64,000 nucleotides of DNA from Oscillospiraceae bacterium (GCA_025757685.1 CP107220.1:1633501-1697500), one strand, 5' to 3'; shown: positions 51,750-60,156, counted from the first letter of the stretch. Notes: generated by a model from the letters alone, not told the origin. Made by a program: numbers and translations.

Positions 51750-52004
51750 AGCAGGAACCGTGTCAGCGCAGATAGCCAGACAATGTGGCAGATTGGCGTG
51801 GATGTGCGCCCTGCCTATCGCGGCAACGGCATCGAGGTAAAGCTGGTGAATATGCTGACCATAGAGACTTTGGCTCGAGGTGTGGTGCCCTATTACACCA
51901 CGGATATTGCCAATATAAGCTCTCAAAAAGTGGCCGTCAAAAGCGGCTATTTGCCCGCCTGGACCAATTGCTTTAGGAACCGATTACCAAAATTCCATAA
52001 ATAA
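51750..52004 (+). pseudogene. GNAT acetyltransferase, 3' fragment
   Basis: An open frame lacking its 5' half reads SADSQTMWQIGVDVRPAYRG, NGIEVKLVNMLTIETLARGV, PYYTTDIANISSQKVAVKSGYLPAW. This holds the acetyl-CoA binding R-x-x-G-x-G motif and the usual C-terminal half of GNAT enzymes. Codon use is host-like and GC-rich. The N-terminal half was lost at the junction near 51745, which marks the right border of the accessory island. A shorter product from the ATG at 51783 is unlikely to be active. Confidence 0.75.
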
Positions 52005-52029
52005 AAAGCAGTCCACCGGGCTGCTTTTT
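52003..52029 (+). terminator. Terminator after the GNAT remnant
   Basis: AAAAAGCAG / CTGCTTTTT hairpin with a TCCACCGGG loop. It is close in sequence to the terminator at 24292-24318. Confidence 0.8.
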
Positions 52030-52190
52030 ATTTTACCGGCGGTGGGGCGAAAATCGCAGTATTTCTAATAAACCCGGTGGCTTTTCTGAAGTCCGGCCGG
52101 TATGCGCGTGGTATAGTAAGACTGTGTGCCGGGCAACGAGATCCGGATATAGACAATCGCCGCCGGGTGTCCCCCTGTAAAAAGCGCAAA

Positions 52191-52222
52191 AAAGACGGAA
52201 CCACTCTACATGGTTCCGTCTT
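52191..52222 (-). terminator. Bidirectional terminator after the ABC importer operon
   Basis: AAAGACGGAACC / GGTTCCGTCTTT hairpin with A/T runs on both sides, 19 bases beyond the ATPase stop. Confidence 0.85.
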
Positions 52223-52240
52223 TTGTTTTGCTTGATGGAC

Positions 52241-53050
52241 TTACTCCCCCGCCTCGGTAGAGAGCAGCACCCGGTCGTTGTCAAACTCCTCACCGGAGGT
52301 AATCTTAAACTTATCCAGCAGATCCTTGGTGGTCAGTTTTTTCTTCTCCTCACCGCTTACATCATAGATGATCTTGCCCTCGTTCATCATAATCAGCCGG
52401 TTGCCGATGGCAATGGCGTCCTTCATATTGTGGGTAATCATAATGGTAGTCAGGTGATCTCGGGCCACGATCTTCTCCGTCAGATCCAGCACCTTCTTGG
52501 CGGTTTTGGGGTCCAGCGCTGCGGTGTGCTCATCCAGCAGCAGCACCTTCGGCTTCTTCAAAGTGGCCATCAACAGGGTCACCGCCTGGCGCTGACCGCC
52601 GCTGAGCAGGCCCACCTTGGAGGTCAGGCGGGTATCCAGCCCCAGATCCAGCTCCTTGAGCATCTCTGCATACTGAACCTTTTCTTTTTTACTAACGCCG
52701 GAACGCAGGCTTCGCCCCTTGCCACGGCGAGCGGCGATGGCCAAATTCTCGGCGATCTGCATATCCGCAGCCGTGCCGGTCATGGGGTCCTGGAACACAC
52801 GGCCGATGAACTTGGCGCGCTTGTATTCCGGCAGTTTGGTCACATCCTTGCCGTCGATCACAATGGAACCGCAGTCCACCGGATACACACCGGCGATCAT
52901 ATTCAGCATCGTGGATTTGCCGGCGCCGTTGCCGCCGATTACCGTTACAAAATCGCCCTCGTTCAAGGTCAGATCAATGCCGCAAAGGGCCTTTTTCTCA
53001 TTGATGGTGCCGGGGTTAAATGTCTTTTGTACACCTGTGATTTTAAGCAT
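52241..53050 (-). CDS. ABC importer ATPase (TrpZ/COG1101 type)
   Basis: A 269-residue ATPase with Walker A GGNGAGKST (about 39-47), signature LLSGGQRQAVTLLMA (about 147-161), Walker B VLLLDEHTAALDPKT (about 168-182) and the H-loop ITHNMKDA (about 204). The DEHTAALDPKTA stretch is typical of COG1101 ATPases that serve TrpXYZ-type importers for aromatic amino acids or related solutes. It overlaps the permease gene by 8 bases. The order on this strand is substrate-binding protein, permease, ATPase. Confidence 0.9.
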   Translation of the reverse strand: MLKITGVQKTFNPGTINEKKALCGIDLTLNEGDFVTVIGGNGAGKSTMLNMIAGVYPVDCGSIVIDGKDVTKLPEYKRAKFIGRVFQDPMTGTAADMQIAENLAIAARRGKGRSLRSGVSKKEKVQYAEMLKELDLGLDTRLTSKVGLLSGGQRQAVTLLMATLKKPKVLLLDEHTAALDPKTAKKVLDLTEKIVARDHLTTIMITHNMKDAIAIGNRLIMMNEGKIIYDVSGEEKKKLTTKDLLDKFKITSGEEFDNDRVLLSTEAGE

Positions 53051-53954
53051 TGTCCTTGCCCCCCTTATTCGTCTTTACATGCTTGGCGCTCAGCTGCCCT
53101 TTCCAGTACGGCACGCCCAGGAACAGCGCCACCACCAAAGCGGAGAACAGCTTCAGGTCGTTGGCGTTCAGACCCATTTGCAGCACCAACTGAATGACAA
53201 TATAGTAGATCCCGCCGCCCAGCACCGCTGCCAGCAGGCGCAGAGCAAAGTTCTTGAACAGCTTGCCAAAGATCACATCGCCGATGATCACAGCCGCCAG
53301 GCCGATAACGATAGCGCCACGGCCCATATTAATGTCCGCAAAGCCCTGATACTGGGCCAGCAGGCCGCCGGACAATGCCACAATGCCGTTGGAGAGCACC
53401 AGTCCCAGCACCTTGTTGAACCCGGTGTTGATGCCGTTGGCGCGGGCCATGGCCTCATTGCACCCGGTGGCGCGCACACCGGCGCCCAGCTCCGTGCCGA
53501 AGAACCAGTACAGTAACCCAATGATCACCAGCGCAAAAGCACCGCCGACGAGAATGGATTTGGGAATATACCGCAGGGATACCAAGATCCCGTATTCATC
53601 AATATTCAGCGCCACATTGGCACGACCGCTCATAATCCGCAGGTTTACGGAATACAGCGCCAGCTGGGTCAAAATACCTGCCAAGATCGCCGGTATGCCA
53701 AACTTGGTATGCAAAATACCGGTAACCAGTCCGGCAATACACCCGGCCAAGAACGCCAGCAGCATAGCCAGCCAAATGTTCATCCCTGCAATGGTACACA
53801 CCACCAGCACGGCGCCGCCGGTACCAAAGCTGCCGTCCACCGTCAAGTCGGCCAAATCAAGAACCTTAAAGGTCAAATACACGCCCACTGCCATAATACC
53901 CCAGATGATACCCTGGGCACAAGCACCGGGCAAAGAAGCTAAAAATCCGCTCAT
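53043..53954 (-). CDS. ABC importer permease (TrpY/COG4120 type)
   Basis: A 303-residue membrane protein with eight to ten hydrophobic helices. The start FLASLPGACAQGIIWGIMAVGVYLTFKVLDLADLTVDGSFGTGGAV (about 3-48) is characteristic of the branched-chain-like permeases of the TrpXYZ family. The basic C-terminus (HVKTNKGGKDNA) reaches the ATPase start. GAAGGAGA precedes the ATG at 53954. A strong hairpin at 54083-54112 separates it from the binding-protein gene. Confidence 0.9.
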   Translation of the reverse strand: MSGFLASLPGACAQGIIWGIMAVGVYLTFKVLDLADLTVDGSFGTGGAVLVVCTIAGMNIWLAMLLAFLAGCIAGLVTGILHTKFGIPAILAGILTQLALYSVNLRIMSGRANVALNIDEYGILVSLRYIPKSILVGGAFALVIIGLLYWFFGTELGAGVRATGCNEAMARANGINTGFNKVLGLVLSNGIVALSGGLLAQYQGFADINMGRGAIVIGLAAVIIGDVIFGKLFKNFALRLLAAVLGGGIYYIVIQLVLQMGLNANDLKLFSALVVALFLGVPYWKGQLSAKHVKTNKGGKDNA

Positions 53955-54082
53955 TGCACAATCTCCTTCAATTTAAAGTGCTAAATTCGCAAAGCGTAGT
54001 CCTATCTTACCAAATCCGCCGTAAAAAATCAAGTAGAGGACACCAATCTCTCCACCACCGAACCACACGCTAATCAACCACA

Positions 54083-54112
54083 CAAAAAACCGGGCAGCAT
54101 TTCTGCTGCCCG
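54083..54112 (-). terminator. Intra-operon terminator between binding-protein and permease genes
   Basis: Minus strand CCGGGCAGC / GCTGCCCGG hairpin followed by TTTTTT. It probably lets the binding protein be made in excess. Confidence 0.75.
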
Positions 54113-54127
54113 GCATCGTGGCAATGT

Positions 54128-55108
54128 TTAACTTTCGATTGCCTTGTAGCCGTCTACCACCTTCACGCCCAGTGCCTTGCAGCGGGCGGCGTCATATTCC
54201 TTTGTCAACTTGTTTTCCGGCACAAACTCAATGTCCATGGTTGCCGGGTCTTTGCCGTTAACCAGAATGTCATAAGCCATTTCGCCGGCCTTGTAGCCGA
54301 TGTCGTAATAGCTGATGGACAGAGTGGCTATACCGCAGCCGGAGCAAATGCCCTCCTCACCGGCAATAATGGGTACGCCGGCAGGCTTTGCAATGTTGTC
54401 AATGGTCTTGGCGCTGGAGGCCATGGTGTTGTCTGTGGGAACATACAGTACATCGCTGTTCTGGCAAGCCAGCTTGGTCACAGAAGCGATCTCGTTAGAG
54501 TCCGCAGCGGTGTATTCCTTCACCTCCAGGCCCATTTCCTTCAGCTTTGCGCCCACAACGGTAGCCTGGTACTTGGAGTTCTTCTCCGCTGAGCAGTACA
54601 GAATACCCACTTTCTTGGCATTCGGCACCCACTCTTTAACCATGGCGGCCTGCTTATCCAGCGGCGCCAGGTCGGCGGTACCGGTCACATTGATCCCGGT
54701 CTTGGTGGCAGTCTCGTCCTTCAGACCCAGAGCCACGCCGTAGCTGGTGACGGAGGTACCCACAATCGGAATGGTGTTGGTTGCCGTGCGGGCAGCCACC
54801 AGTGCGTCCGTAGCGTTGGCCATGATCAGGTCCACATTCTGAGACACATACTGGTTAACAATGGTGGAGCACAGGGTGGAATCGCCGGCGGCGTTCTGCT
54901 CTTTGAAAGTCACCTTGTCGCCCAGCTTGTCCGTCAGCGCCTTCTTAAAGCCCTCGGTAGCCTTGTCCAGTGCCGGATGCTGCATGGACTGGCAGATACC
55001 TACGGTATAAGTGTCCTTGGCACTGCCGCCGGAACAACCGGCAAATACAGAAGCCACCAGCAGCCCGGACAGCGCCACGGCAGCGATCTTCTTCACAACC
55101 TTATTCAT
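54128..55108 (-). CDS. ABC importer substrate-binding lipoprotein (TrpX/COG2984 type)
   Basis: A 326-residue exported lipoprotein: signal peptide with the lipobox SVFAGC (cysteine at about 25), then a periplasmic-binding fold of the COG2984 family (YTVGICQSMQHPALDKATEGF at about 34-54, NATDALVAARTATNTIPIVGTSVT at about 98-121, IAGEEGICSGCGIATLSISYYDIGYKAGEMA at about 249-279). Relatives bind tryptophan or tyrosine. No T-box or other aromatic amino acid riboswitch was seen in the 100 bases before the gene, so the ligand is open. It leads the operon with permease and ATPase. Confidence 0.9.
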   Translation of the reverse strand: MNKVVKKIAAVALSGLLVASVFAGCSGGSAKDTYTVGICQSMQHPALDKATEGFKKALTDKLGDKVTFKEQNAAGDSTLCSTIVNQYVSQNVDLIMANATDALVAARTATNTIPIVGTSVTSYGVALGLKDETATKTGINVTGTADLAPLDKQAAMVKEWVPNAKKVGILYCSAEKNSKYQATVVGAKLKEMGLEVKEYTAADSNEIASVTKLACQNSDVLYVPTDNTMASSAKTIDNIAKPAGVPIIAGEEGICSGCGIATLSISYYDIGYKAGEMAYDILVNGKDPATMDIEFVPENKLTKEYDAARCKALGVKVVDGYKAIES

Positions 55109-55247
55109 TGTAATAACCCCTTTTCTCGGTAAATTTATGATGATTTTAGTTTAGCACATAAAAGCGTTAAAGTCAACACCTTTTTTCTTGCATAAATTCC
55201 TGCCCGGGTGTATAGTGAAGTTATCCTAACGAAAAGGGGATATTCCT

Positions 55248-55601
55248 ATGCAACTGAACCCGTACCAGGATCTGCCCTGGGAGCAGCTGATGCCCACCGC
55301 CCGGCGGAAGCTGCTGTGCAGCGACAAAAACTATATGTTCGTCTTAATGGAGTGCAAGGCTGGCACTGCCCAGCCGCCCCACAGCCATCCACACACCCAG
55401 GTGGATTACCTACTGGAGGGCGAGATTGATATGCAGGTGGGCGACGAAGTGCGCCGTATGCACGCCGGCGACATTGTGCAGGTGCCCGGCAATGTGCCCC
55501 ACGCTTTTTGCCGGGTCTATCGGGATACCCGCTGGCTAGAATTCTTCACCCCCGCCCGAAAGGACATTTTGCCCCGGGAAGAACAGAAAGAAAAAGAATA
55601 A
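55248..55601 (+). CDS. Cupin-domain protein
   Basis: A 117-residue single cupin barrel. The metal-binding motif 1 is PPHSHPHTQVDYLLEGEIDMQVG (about 44-66) and motif 2 is GDIVQVPGNVPHAF (about 75-88), giving a three-His/one-Glu-like site. Small cupins act as isomerases, dioxygenases or sensors; no substrate can be assigned. AAAAGGGG precedes the ATG. It stands alone between the importer operon (divergent) and a terminator. Confidence 0.85.
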   Translation: MQLNPYQDLPWEQLMPTARRKLLCSDKNYMFVLMECKAGTAQPPHSHPHTQVDYLLEGEIDMQVGDEVRRMHAGDIVQVPGNVPHAFCRVYRDTRWLEFFTPARKDILPREEQKEKE

Positions 55602-55614
55602 TTCAAACCCTTTG

Positions 55615-55648
55615 GCGCCCCTTGTTGCAAGGGGCGCGTTTTTTTGTT
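55615..55648 (+). terminator. Terminator of the cupin gene
   Basis: GCGCCCCTTG / CAAGGGGCGC hairpin followed by seven T. Confidence 0.85.
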
Positions 55649-55674
55649 TGGCTTGTTCCAAAAACAGCATCCGC

Positions 55675-55800
55675 CGTCCAACCCCTCCCCCTTTACAAGG
55701 GAGGCTTTGTTTTGCAACCTTTTAGGCCCCCTTGTAAAGGGTGACTCCCTGAGGTGCAGTGAGATAATGTAGTGCAGCGACTAAGGGAGCAAGGTAACCG
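55675..55800. repeat. Dispersed palindromic repeat (copy 2)
   Basis: CCCTTTACAAGGGAGGC followed after about 20 bases by CCTTGTAAAGGGTGACTCCC and a CAGCGAC..AAGGGA end. It shares these blocks with 60990-61135 and partly with 16980-17030. Confidence 0.7.
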
Positions 55801-55877
55801 GTGTGCTAAATACAGCCAAACAGAAAAATCCTCGGGCAGCAGCTCGGGGATTTTCTATTTTATCTTCTTTGGATTAC

Positions 55878-56903
55878 TTACTTCTTTGGATCACTTACTT
55901 CCTTCAGCTTCTTATTGATACTGTGGCGCTGCACGGCTCCGACCACTGCGGCAATATTGGCCTCTTTTCTGGCACGATCTGCAATATCGTTTTGCTCTTC
56001 CATCAGTCTGGCCTGTTCCGCGGCTTGTGCGTTGGCCTCTCGCTGCAACTCATTAGCCTCTTCCTGCTGATACAGTCGCTGCTGCTCCAGTTTGTACTGT
56101 TCCTGCCGATCGTACAGGTCAATGGCCTGCTGAATAGTGCAGTTGGATGTAGAAACGGTATCATAAATGTGCTGCATAGCATCAATACGCCGGTAAGACA
56201 GAGGCAGTATTTTGGTCTGCTCATAATGAGCCATTAGCTGCTGTACCGCCGCATCCAGTTCTTGCTGCCCTTTAATCAGTTCAGCATTCTTGCGTTTTGT
56301 CCAAGCATCCAGCGCCTGCGCATACTGGGGCATAGTTTCTTCTTCGTATTTTTTCTTTGCCGCCGCATATCGTGCGTCTTCTTCTTGCTGAGCCCGGGCA
56401 GCCTGTTCATCTGCCGCCTTGCAAGCCGCCACATAGTCCGGCTGTTCCGCCGCCATAGCGCTGCGCACATCTTCCTTTTTCTTTCTGTAATCAAATCGAC
56501 TGGAAAAGAAGAAAATCAGAAGCGGAATAATCAGTGCCAAATCGACTAAATAAGCAATTCCATTTACGATATGACTAACCGTCTCAATTGGAATACGATT
56601 GGCAATAAAGTTAACGACAGAGAGCATAATTTGAATAACAAACCATACCAAAATCGCCGATGATACATTTTTTACATGATATATTTTCAGTACCCGAGTC
56701 GCTTTCGTGTTATAGTGCCGCAAATAATATCCATAATCCGGCTTTGGTTTCTCCGGATACGCCGGTTGGATCGTTTGGTGCTGCGGGGGATCCGGCTTTT
56801 GTTTGAATTGCTCCCGCTCCAGCCGGTTCAGTTCGTCCTTTTTGTCCCGGATAAACACTTCTAAATTCAGCGCTTTCTTCAAGTCTTGTACCTGATCGCT
56901 CAT
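55878..56903 (-). CDS. Membrane protein with long charged coiled-coil tail, partner of a small HTH gene
   Basis: A 341-residue protein: an N-terminal charged region (MSDQVQDLKKALNLEVFIRD), a Pro-rich segment (PDPPQHQTIQPAYPEKPKPD, about 37-56), two transmembrane helices (about 82-105 and 117-139), then about 200 residues of Glu/Gln/Ala/Lys-rich predicted coiled coil (KKKYEEETMPQYAQAL..., LQREANAQAAEQARLMEE). GGAGGG precedes the ATG at 56903, which overlaps the stop of the HTH gene (ATGA). The family was not recognised. AT-rich compared with the host genes nearby, suggesting transfer. Confidence 0.65.
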   Translation of the reverse strand: MSDQVQDLKKALNLEVFIRDKKDELNRLEREQFKQKPDPPQHQTIQPAYPEKPKPDYGYYLRHYNTKATRVLKIYHVKNVSSAILVWFVIQIMLSVVNFIANRIPIETVSHIVNGIAYLVDLALIIPLLIFFFSSRFDYRKKKEDVRSAMAAEQPDYVAACKAADEQAARAQQEEDARYAAAKKKYEEETMPQYAQALDAWTKRKNAELIKGQQELDAAVQQLMAHYEQTKILPLSYRRIDAMQHIYDTVSTSNCTIQQAIDLYDRQEQYKLEQQRLYQQEEANELQREANAQAAEQARLMEEQNDIADRARKEANIAAVVGAVQRHSINKKLKEVSDPKK

Positions 56904-57142
56904 TCTCTTTCCCTCCAACTTTCTATTCTTGACTGCCAACCTTCTATAAAAGTCTCCGGCGGCACCTGCAGTGCCAAACAAATGGCTCGCAATTCGTCCG
57001 CATACAAAGGGCGACAACCGTGCAGCATTGCATAAAACGCCACCCCGGACATGCCGCTTTGCTTGGCAATGGTGTGCAGATGGATATGATTTTTGCGCAG
57101 ATATAATCGCACTCGTTCATAAACGCACATATCCATCACCAT
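56900..57142 (-). CDS. Small helix-turn-helix protein
   Basis: An 80-residue XRE-like DNA-binding protein: YERVRLYLRKNHIHLHTIAKQSGMSGVAFYAMLHGCRPLYADELRAICLALQVPPETFIEG (about 8-68), with the usual five-helix pattern. Several ATG starts are possible (57142, 57136, 57130). It is transcribed from a near-consensus promoter at 57169-57197, shares ATGA with the coiled-coil membrane gene, and is divergent from the XRE regulator at 57276. Confidence 0.75.
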   Translation of the reverse strand: MVMDMCVYERVRLYLRKNHIHLHTIAKQSGMSGVAFYAMLHGCRPLYADELRAICLALQVPPETFIEGWQSRIESWRERE

Positions 57143-57168
57143 TCTAAAGAATTTCTGTAGTCAATACA

Positions 57169-57197
57169 ATTATAATAAAGACTTTCTTTATTGTCAA
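57169..57197 (-). promoter_or_regulatory. Consensus promoter with an internal palindromic operator
   Basis: Minus strand TTGACA, 17-base spacer, TATAAT: perfect consensus. The whole spacer is the palindrome ATAAAGA-AAG-TCTTTAT, a likely operator for the divergent XRE repressor, whose binding would block RNA polymerase. Confidence 0.8.
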
Positions 57198-57228
57198 CAT
57201 TTAATTACAATATTTCTTTAAAACGGTG

Positions 57229-57256
57229 TTGAATTTTCAATTTTGTTGTGTATAAT
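57229..57256 (+). promoter_or_regulatory. Promoter of the XRE regulator
   Basis: TTGAAT, 16-base spacer, TATAAT, ending 20 bases before the TTG start at 57276. It is divergent from the promoter at 57169-57197. Confidence 0.65.
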
Positions 57257-57275
57257 CAATACAGAGGTGATGGTC

Positions 57276-57584
57276 TTGAAGTATGAAATCGGTGCCAGAA
57301 TTCGCCAGTTCCGTGAGGCACGCGGCCTAACGCAAGTCGAATTGGCCAACCGTTTGCATATCAGCAGCGGTCGCCTGTCCAACTGGGAGCAAGGCGCCTG
57401 TCGCCCAAACGCAGATATTTTGGCCAAGCTGTGCCGTGCGCTGGAGGTTTCACCCAGCGAATTGTTAGATTTGCCGACACCGGAACAAAACTTGACCGAG
57501 CACGAGCGCCAAGTCATTACCGCTTACAGAGAAAAACCAAATCTGCAAAATGCAGTAGACATTCTCTTAGGTATAGATAAATAA
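57276..57584 (+). CDS. XRE family transcriptional regulator
   Basis: A 102-residue regulator with an N-terminal lambda-repressor-like HTH: IGARIRQFREARGLTQVELANRLHISSGRLSNWEQGACRPNADILAKLCRALEVSPSELL (about 5-64), and a short acidic tail (EQNLTEHERQVITAYREKPNLQNAVDILLG). The start is taken as TTG at 57276, 6 bases after AGAGGTG; the ATG at 57270 directly abuts that site. It probably controls the divergent HTH/coiled-coil operon through the palindrome at 57175-57191. Confidence 0.85.
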   Translation: MKYEIGARIRQFREARGLTQVELANRLHISSGRLSNWEQGACRPNADILAKLCRALEVSPSELLDLPTPEQNLTEHERQVITAYREKPNLQNAVDILLGIDK

Positions 57585-57588
57585 TGAA

Positions 57589-57617
57589 AAAGGAACGGCA
57601 ATGCCGTTCCTTTTTAT
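57589..57617 (+). terminator. Terminator of the XRE regulator gene
   Basis: AAAGGAACGGC / GCCGTTCCTTT hairpin with AAT loop and T-run. Confidence 0.85.
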
Positions 57618-57687
57618 TTTGTATATCCAAAACCGTAAGGGCGGCAATCTGCCCCCTTACCGAAAATTACAAACAACATCACACCAG

Positions 57688-59034
57688 CTACAAAGCCCGA
57701 CGCTTTCTTTTCCCTGCCTGCCGAATATAAAGCGCCCCGCAAAATACGGCGCAAACGGCGGCAGCAATGGGCACGGCCCACCAAACAGCCCCGGTGCCCA
57801 GGGGTGCCGCCAGGCACGCACCCACGCACAGGCACAACGGCAGCGCACCGGCAGTAACCAGCGCCGATTTGGCTCGGTTTATCGACTGGAAATAGGCACT
57901 CACCGTCAGTACCGGCGGCAAGAACAAAAGAGCCGGTGCCAACCGCCGCAAGCAGTGGGTACCAAATTGCACGATCGCCGGATCGCGAGTAAAAATACCC
58001 AGCAGCGCTCCGCTCAAAGCATAACACACTGCCACAGCAACCACCGCATACACCAATCCCAACTGCACCGTGCGCACCACCGTTTGGCGCACCCGGCAGT
58101 GCAGTCCGGCGCCGTAGCTGCTGCCGATAATAGGCGCTGCTGCCAAGCAAAGAGCGGAGAACGGCGCCAAGGCAAATTCCGCCAACCGGCTCACATAGCC
58201 AAAGGCCGCCACACCTACTGTGCCTGCCCGAGGCGCCAACAAACCGTTCATCACCACCAGCACAACAGACAGACTGCCCATTTGTACCAAGGTGGGCAGC
58301 CCCAGAGTCAAGATCCGCCCCACGGTGGCGCGATCCGCCCGCACGCCACGGAATTGCTGGCAGGAAAACCGGGTGAAAAACAATACGCTCATACAAAAGC
58401 TCGCCGCCTGGGCGATCACCGTGGCCCAGGCCGCACCGGCAATGCCCAGGTGCAGCCGATAGATCAGCAACCAATCCAGCAGCAAGTTCACCCCGGTAGG
58501 CAACAGCCAGATCCAAAGGCTGTAATCCATACGCCCCTCCGCCCGTATAATAGACGAAAACCCGGTGGAGAACACATTGCCCGCCGCCAAAATAGTAAAA
58601 TAGGTGCGAGCATAAGGCAAGATCTCTGCCGTGGCACCGAACAGCCGCAGCAGCGGCGTGCGAAACAACAAGCAAATACAGGTGATCCCCAGCGCTGTGG
58701 TGTAAAAGAACGCCATGGCGCTTTTTGTGACCCGGCCTGCCGCCCGGTAGTCCTTTTGCCCCAAACAGGGCGACACCATCGCCCCGGCACCGGCGCCAAC
58801 CATTTGGGCAATAGCGCCCTGCAAAACCGTCAGGGGAAAGACCACGCTGATTCCCGCAGCCGCCAGGTCGCCTACCCCGTGGCTGACAAACAACGTGTCC
58901 GCCACATTATAAAAGGCACTAAAGAGCAGCGAAGCCAGAGTGTACGGCAGGTGCCGCAACAGACGGCCGGTCACCGGCGCAGTGGTCAGCGCCTGCGCCT
59001 TGTCCTGCGCCTTTTGGCGCCCGCCCTTACCCAC
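57688..59034 (-). CDS. MATE family efflux transporter
   Basis: A 448-residue polytopic protein with the MATE pattern: HLPYTLASLLFSAFYNVADTLFVSHGVGDLAAAGISVVFPL (near the N-terminus), a FSTGFSSIIRAEGRMDYSL segment mid-way, and APIIGSSYGAG around residue 290. GTG at 59034 is taken as start (8-base overlap with the phosphotransferase stop); ATG-type starts up to 59079 would overlap that gene by about 50 bases. Translation is probably coupled to the phosphotransferase upstream. Substrate unknown. Confidence 0.85.
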   Translation of the reverse strand: MGKGGRQKAQDKAQALTTAPVTGRLLRHLPYTLASLLFSAFYNVADTLFVSHGVGDLAAAGISVVFPLTVLQGAIAQMVGAGAGAMVSPCLGQKDYRAAGRVTKSAMAFFYTTALGITCICLLFRTPLLRLFGATAEILPYARTYFTILAAGNVFSTGFSSIIRAEGRMDYSLWIWLLPTGVNLLLDWLLIYRLHLGIAGAAWATVIAQAASFCMSVLFFTRFSCQQFRGVRADRATVGRILTLGLPTLVQMGSLSVVLVVMNGLLAPRAGTVGVAAFGYVSRLAEFALAPFSALCLAAAPIIGSSYGAGLHCRVRQTVVRTVQLGLVYAVVAVAVCYALSGALLGIFTRDPAIVQFGTHCLRRLAPALLFLPPVLTVSAYFQSINRAKSALVTAGALPLCLCVGACLAAPLGTGAVWWAVPIAAAVCAVFCGALYIRQAGKRKRRAL

Positions 59035-60004
59035 GGCGCAAAGCGGCAAAGGCCGCCTTGTAAGCCACAGAAGCACCACCTATATCCACCATCCAGCCCT
59101 GGCTCAAGGGCGTATAGCGATAATATTTTTCCACTTCCTGGATCAACGCCAGCAACCCCTGGGCAAAGGCGTAGCGTAGCCGGGTCTCTCGGTTGACCTG
59201 CACCGGTACCCGGCAAAGGGCGTTGTGGGCTGCCAAGGACAAAATCTTTTTGTCCAGCGGCGCGGTAAAGGACTCCAGCGGCAAAAAGTCCAGCACCGGG
59301 TCGCCCCACAGGCTGCGCTCCGGGTCGATCCAGGCAAACCGGGTTTGTCCGCCCACCGTATGGCACAGGATATTGCTGCTCCACAGATCAAAATTCACCA
59401 TCACGCAAGGTGCCGTCGCCAGCACCGCCCGATACTGCCGGGCATACGCCAGCAGGCGCTGCCCGCGGCGGCTGGTCTTGCCCATACGCCGGGCATCTGC
59501 CAGCAGGTTCTCGATCATGGAAATGTAAGCGTCCGCCCAGTTCTCATACAGTCCATTTTGCACATAACCGTAGCCCGTGCCGGACACATTATGGATCTGC
59601 GCCAACATCTCCGCCGTGCGCCGGTGTTTCTCCGCACTTGGCAGCGGGCACTTGTCTCGGTGCACCCCGGGCAGTCGCTCCATCACCACCCAGGGCGCGC
59701 CGCACAGGTTGCCCGCCGGGTCACTATACAGAATATTCGGCACGGTAATCTCCGTGTGCTGCCGGATCTGATCGTACCAGTAAAGTTCGGTGGCCAGCAT
59801 ATCCCGCTCATAGGTCATCACCGGCACCTGGGGTCTGGGCGCAATCTTCATCACCACCGGCGGGTTTGTCTCCGCTGCAAAAACGGCGTTGAACATACCG
59901 TCCCCCAGCAGCCGAAATTGCACCCCCGCGCTGTCCAGTCCGGCTTGTTTCAGCATATCCCGCAGCACCGCGTCGGTAGGCAGAGTCTTGGTCTTACTTT
60001 TCAT
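59027..60004 (-). CDS. Aminoglycoside/choline kinase-like phosphotransferase (APH family)
   Basis: A 325-residue APH-fold kinase. The nucleotide-binding lobe has LLGDGMFNAVFAAE (about 32-45) and PPVVMKIAPR (about 47-56); WVVMERLPG (about 104) is the hinge; the catalytic loop reads VMVNFDLWSSNIL (about 198-210) with Asp and Asn, followed by AWIDPERSLWGDPVLDF (about 222-238), the metal-binding D. The usual H-x-D of the loop is N-F-D here. Relatives phosphorylate aminoglycosides, choline, homoserine or methylthioribose; resistance is not implied. AAAGGAG precedes the ATG at 60004. It is co-transcribed with the MATE gene and divergent from an AraC regulator. Confidence 0.85.
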   Translation of the reverse strand: MKSKTKTLPTDAVLRDMLKQAGLDSAGVQFRLLGDGMFNAVFAAETNPPVVMKIAPRPQVPVMTYERDMLATELYWYDQIRQHTEITVPNILYSDPAGNLCGAPWVVMERLPGVHRDKCPLPSAEKHRRTAEMLAQIHNVSGTGYGYVQNGLYENWADAYISMIENLLADARRMGKTSRRGQRLLAYARQYRAVLATAPCVMVNFDLWSSNILCHTVGGQTRFAWIDPERSLWGDPVLDFLPLESFTAPLDKKILSLAAHNALCRVPVQVNRETRLRYAFAQGLLALIQEVEKYYRYTPLSQGWMVDIGGASVAYKAAFAALRRG

Positions 60005-60156
60005 ATTTTGGTCACTCCTTTCCAACGCTATCATAGCACACCCCCCTATTTTGTCTATCAAAAAGCCGCGAAAATACAACAAATCCCCATCGACTTGCGC
60101 CGCCCCGGTTGACGGACAGCCTCCGGGCAGCTATACTGCACTTAGGGGGAATTCAA

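Noticed and set aside
57601..59196. A 531-residue open frame on the plus strand
   Set aside because: It is antisense to the MATE transporter gene, is rich in Gln/Arg/His and has no domain or ribosome site. It is a shadow of GC-rich coding.
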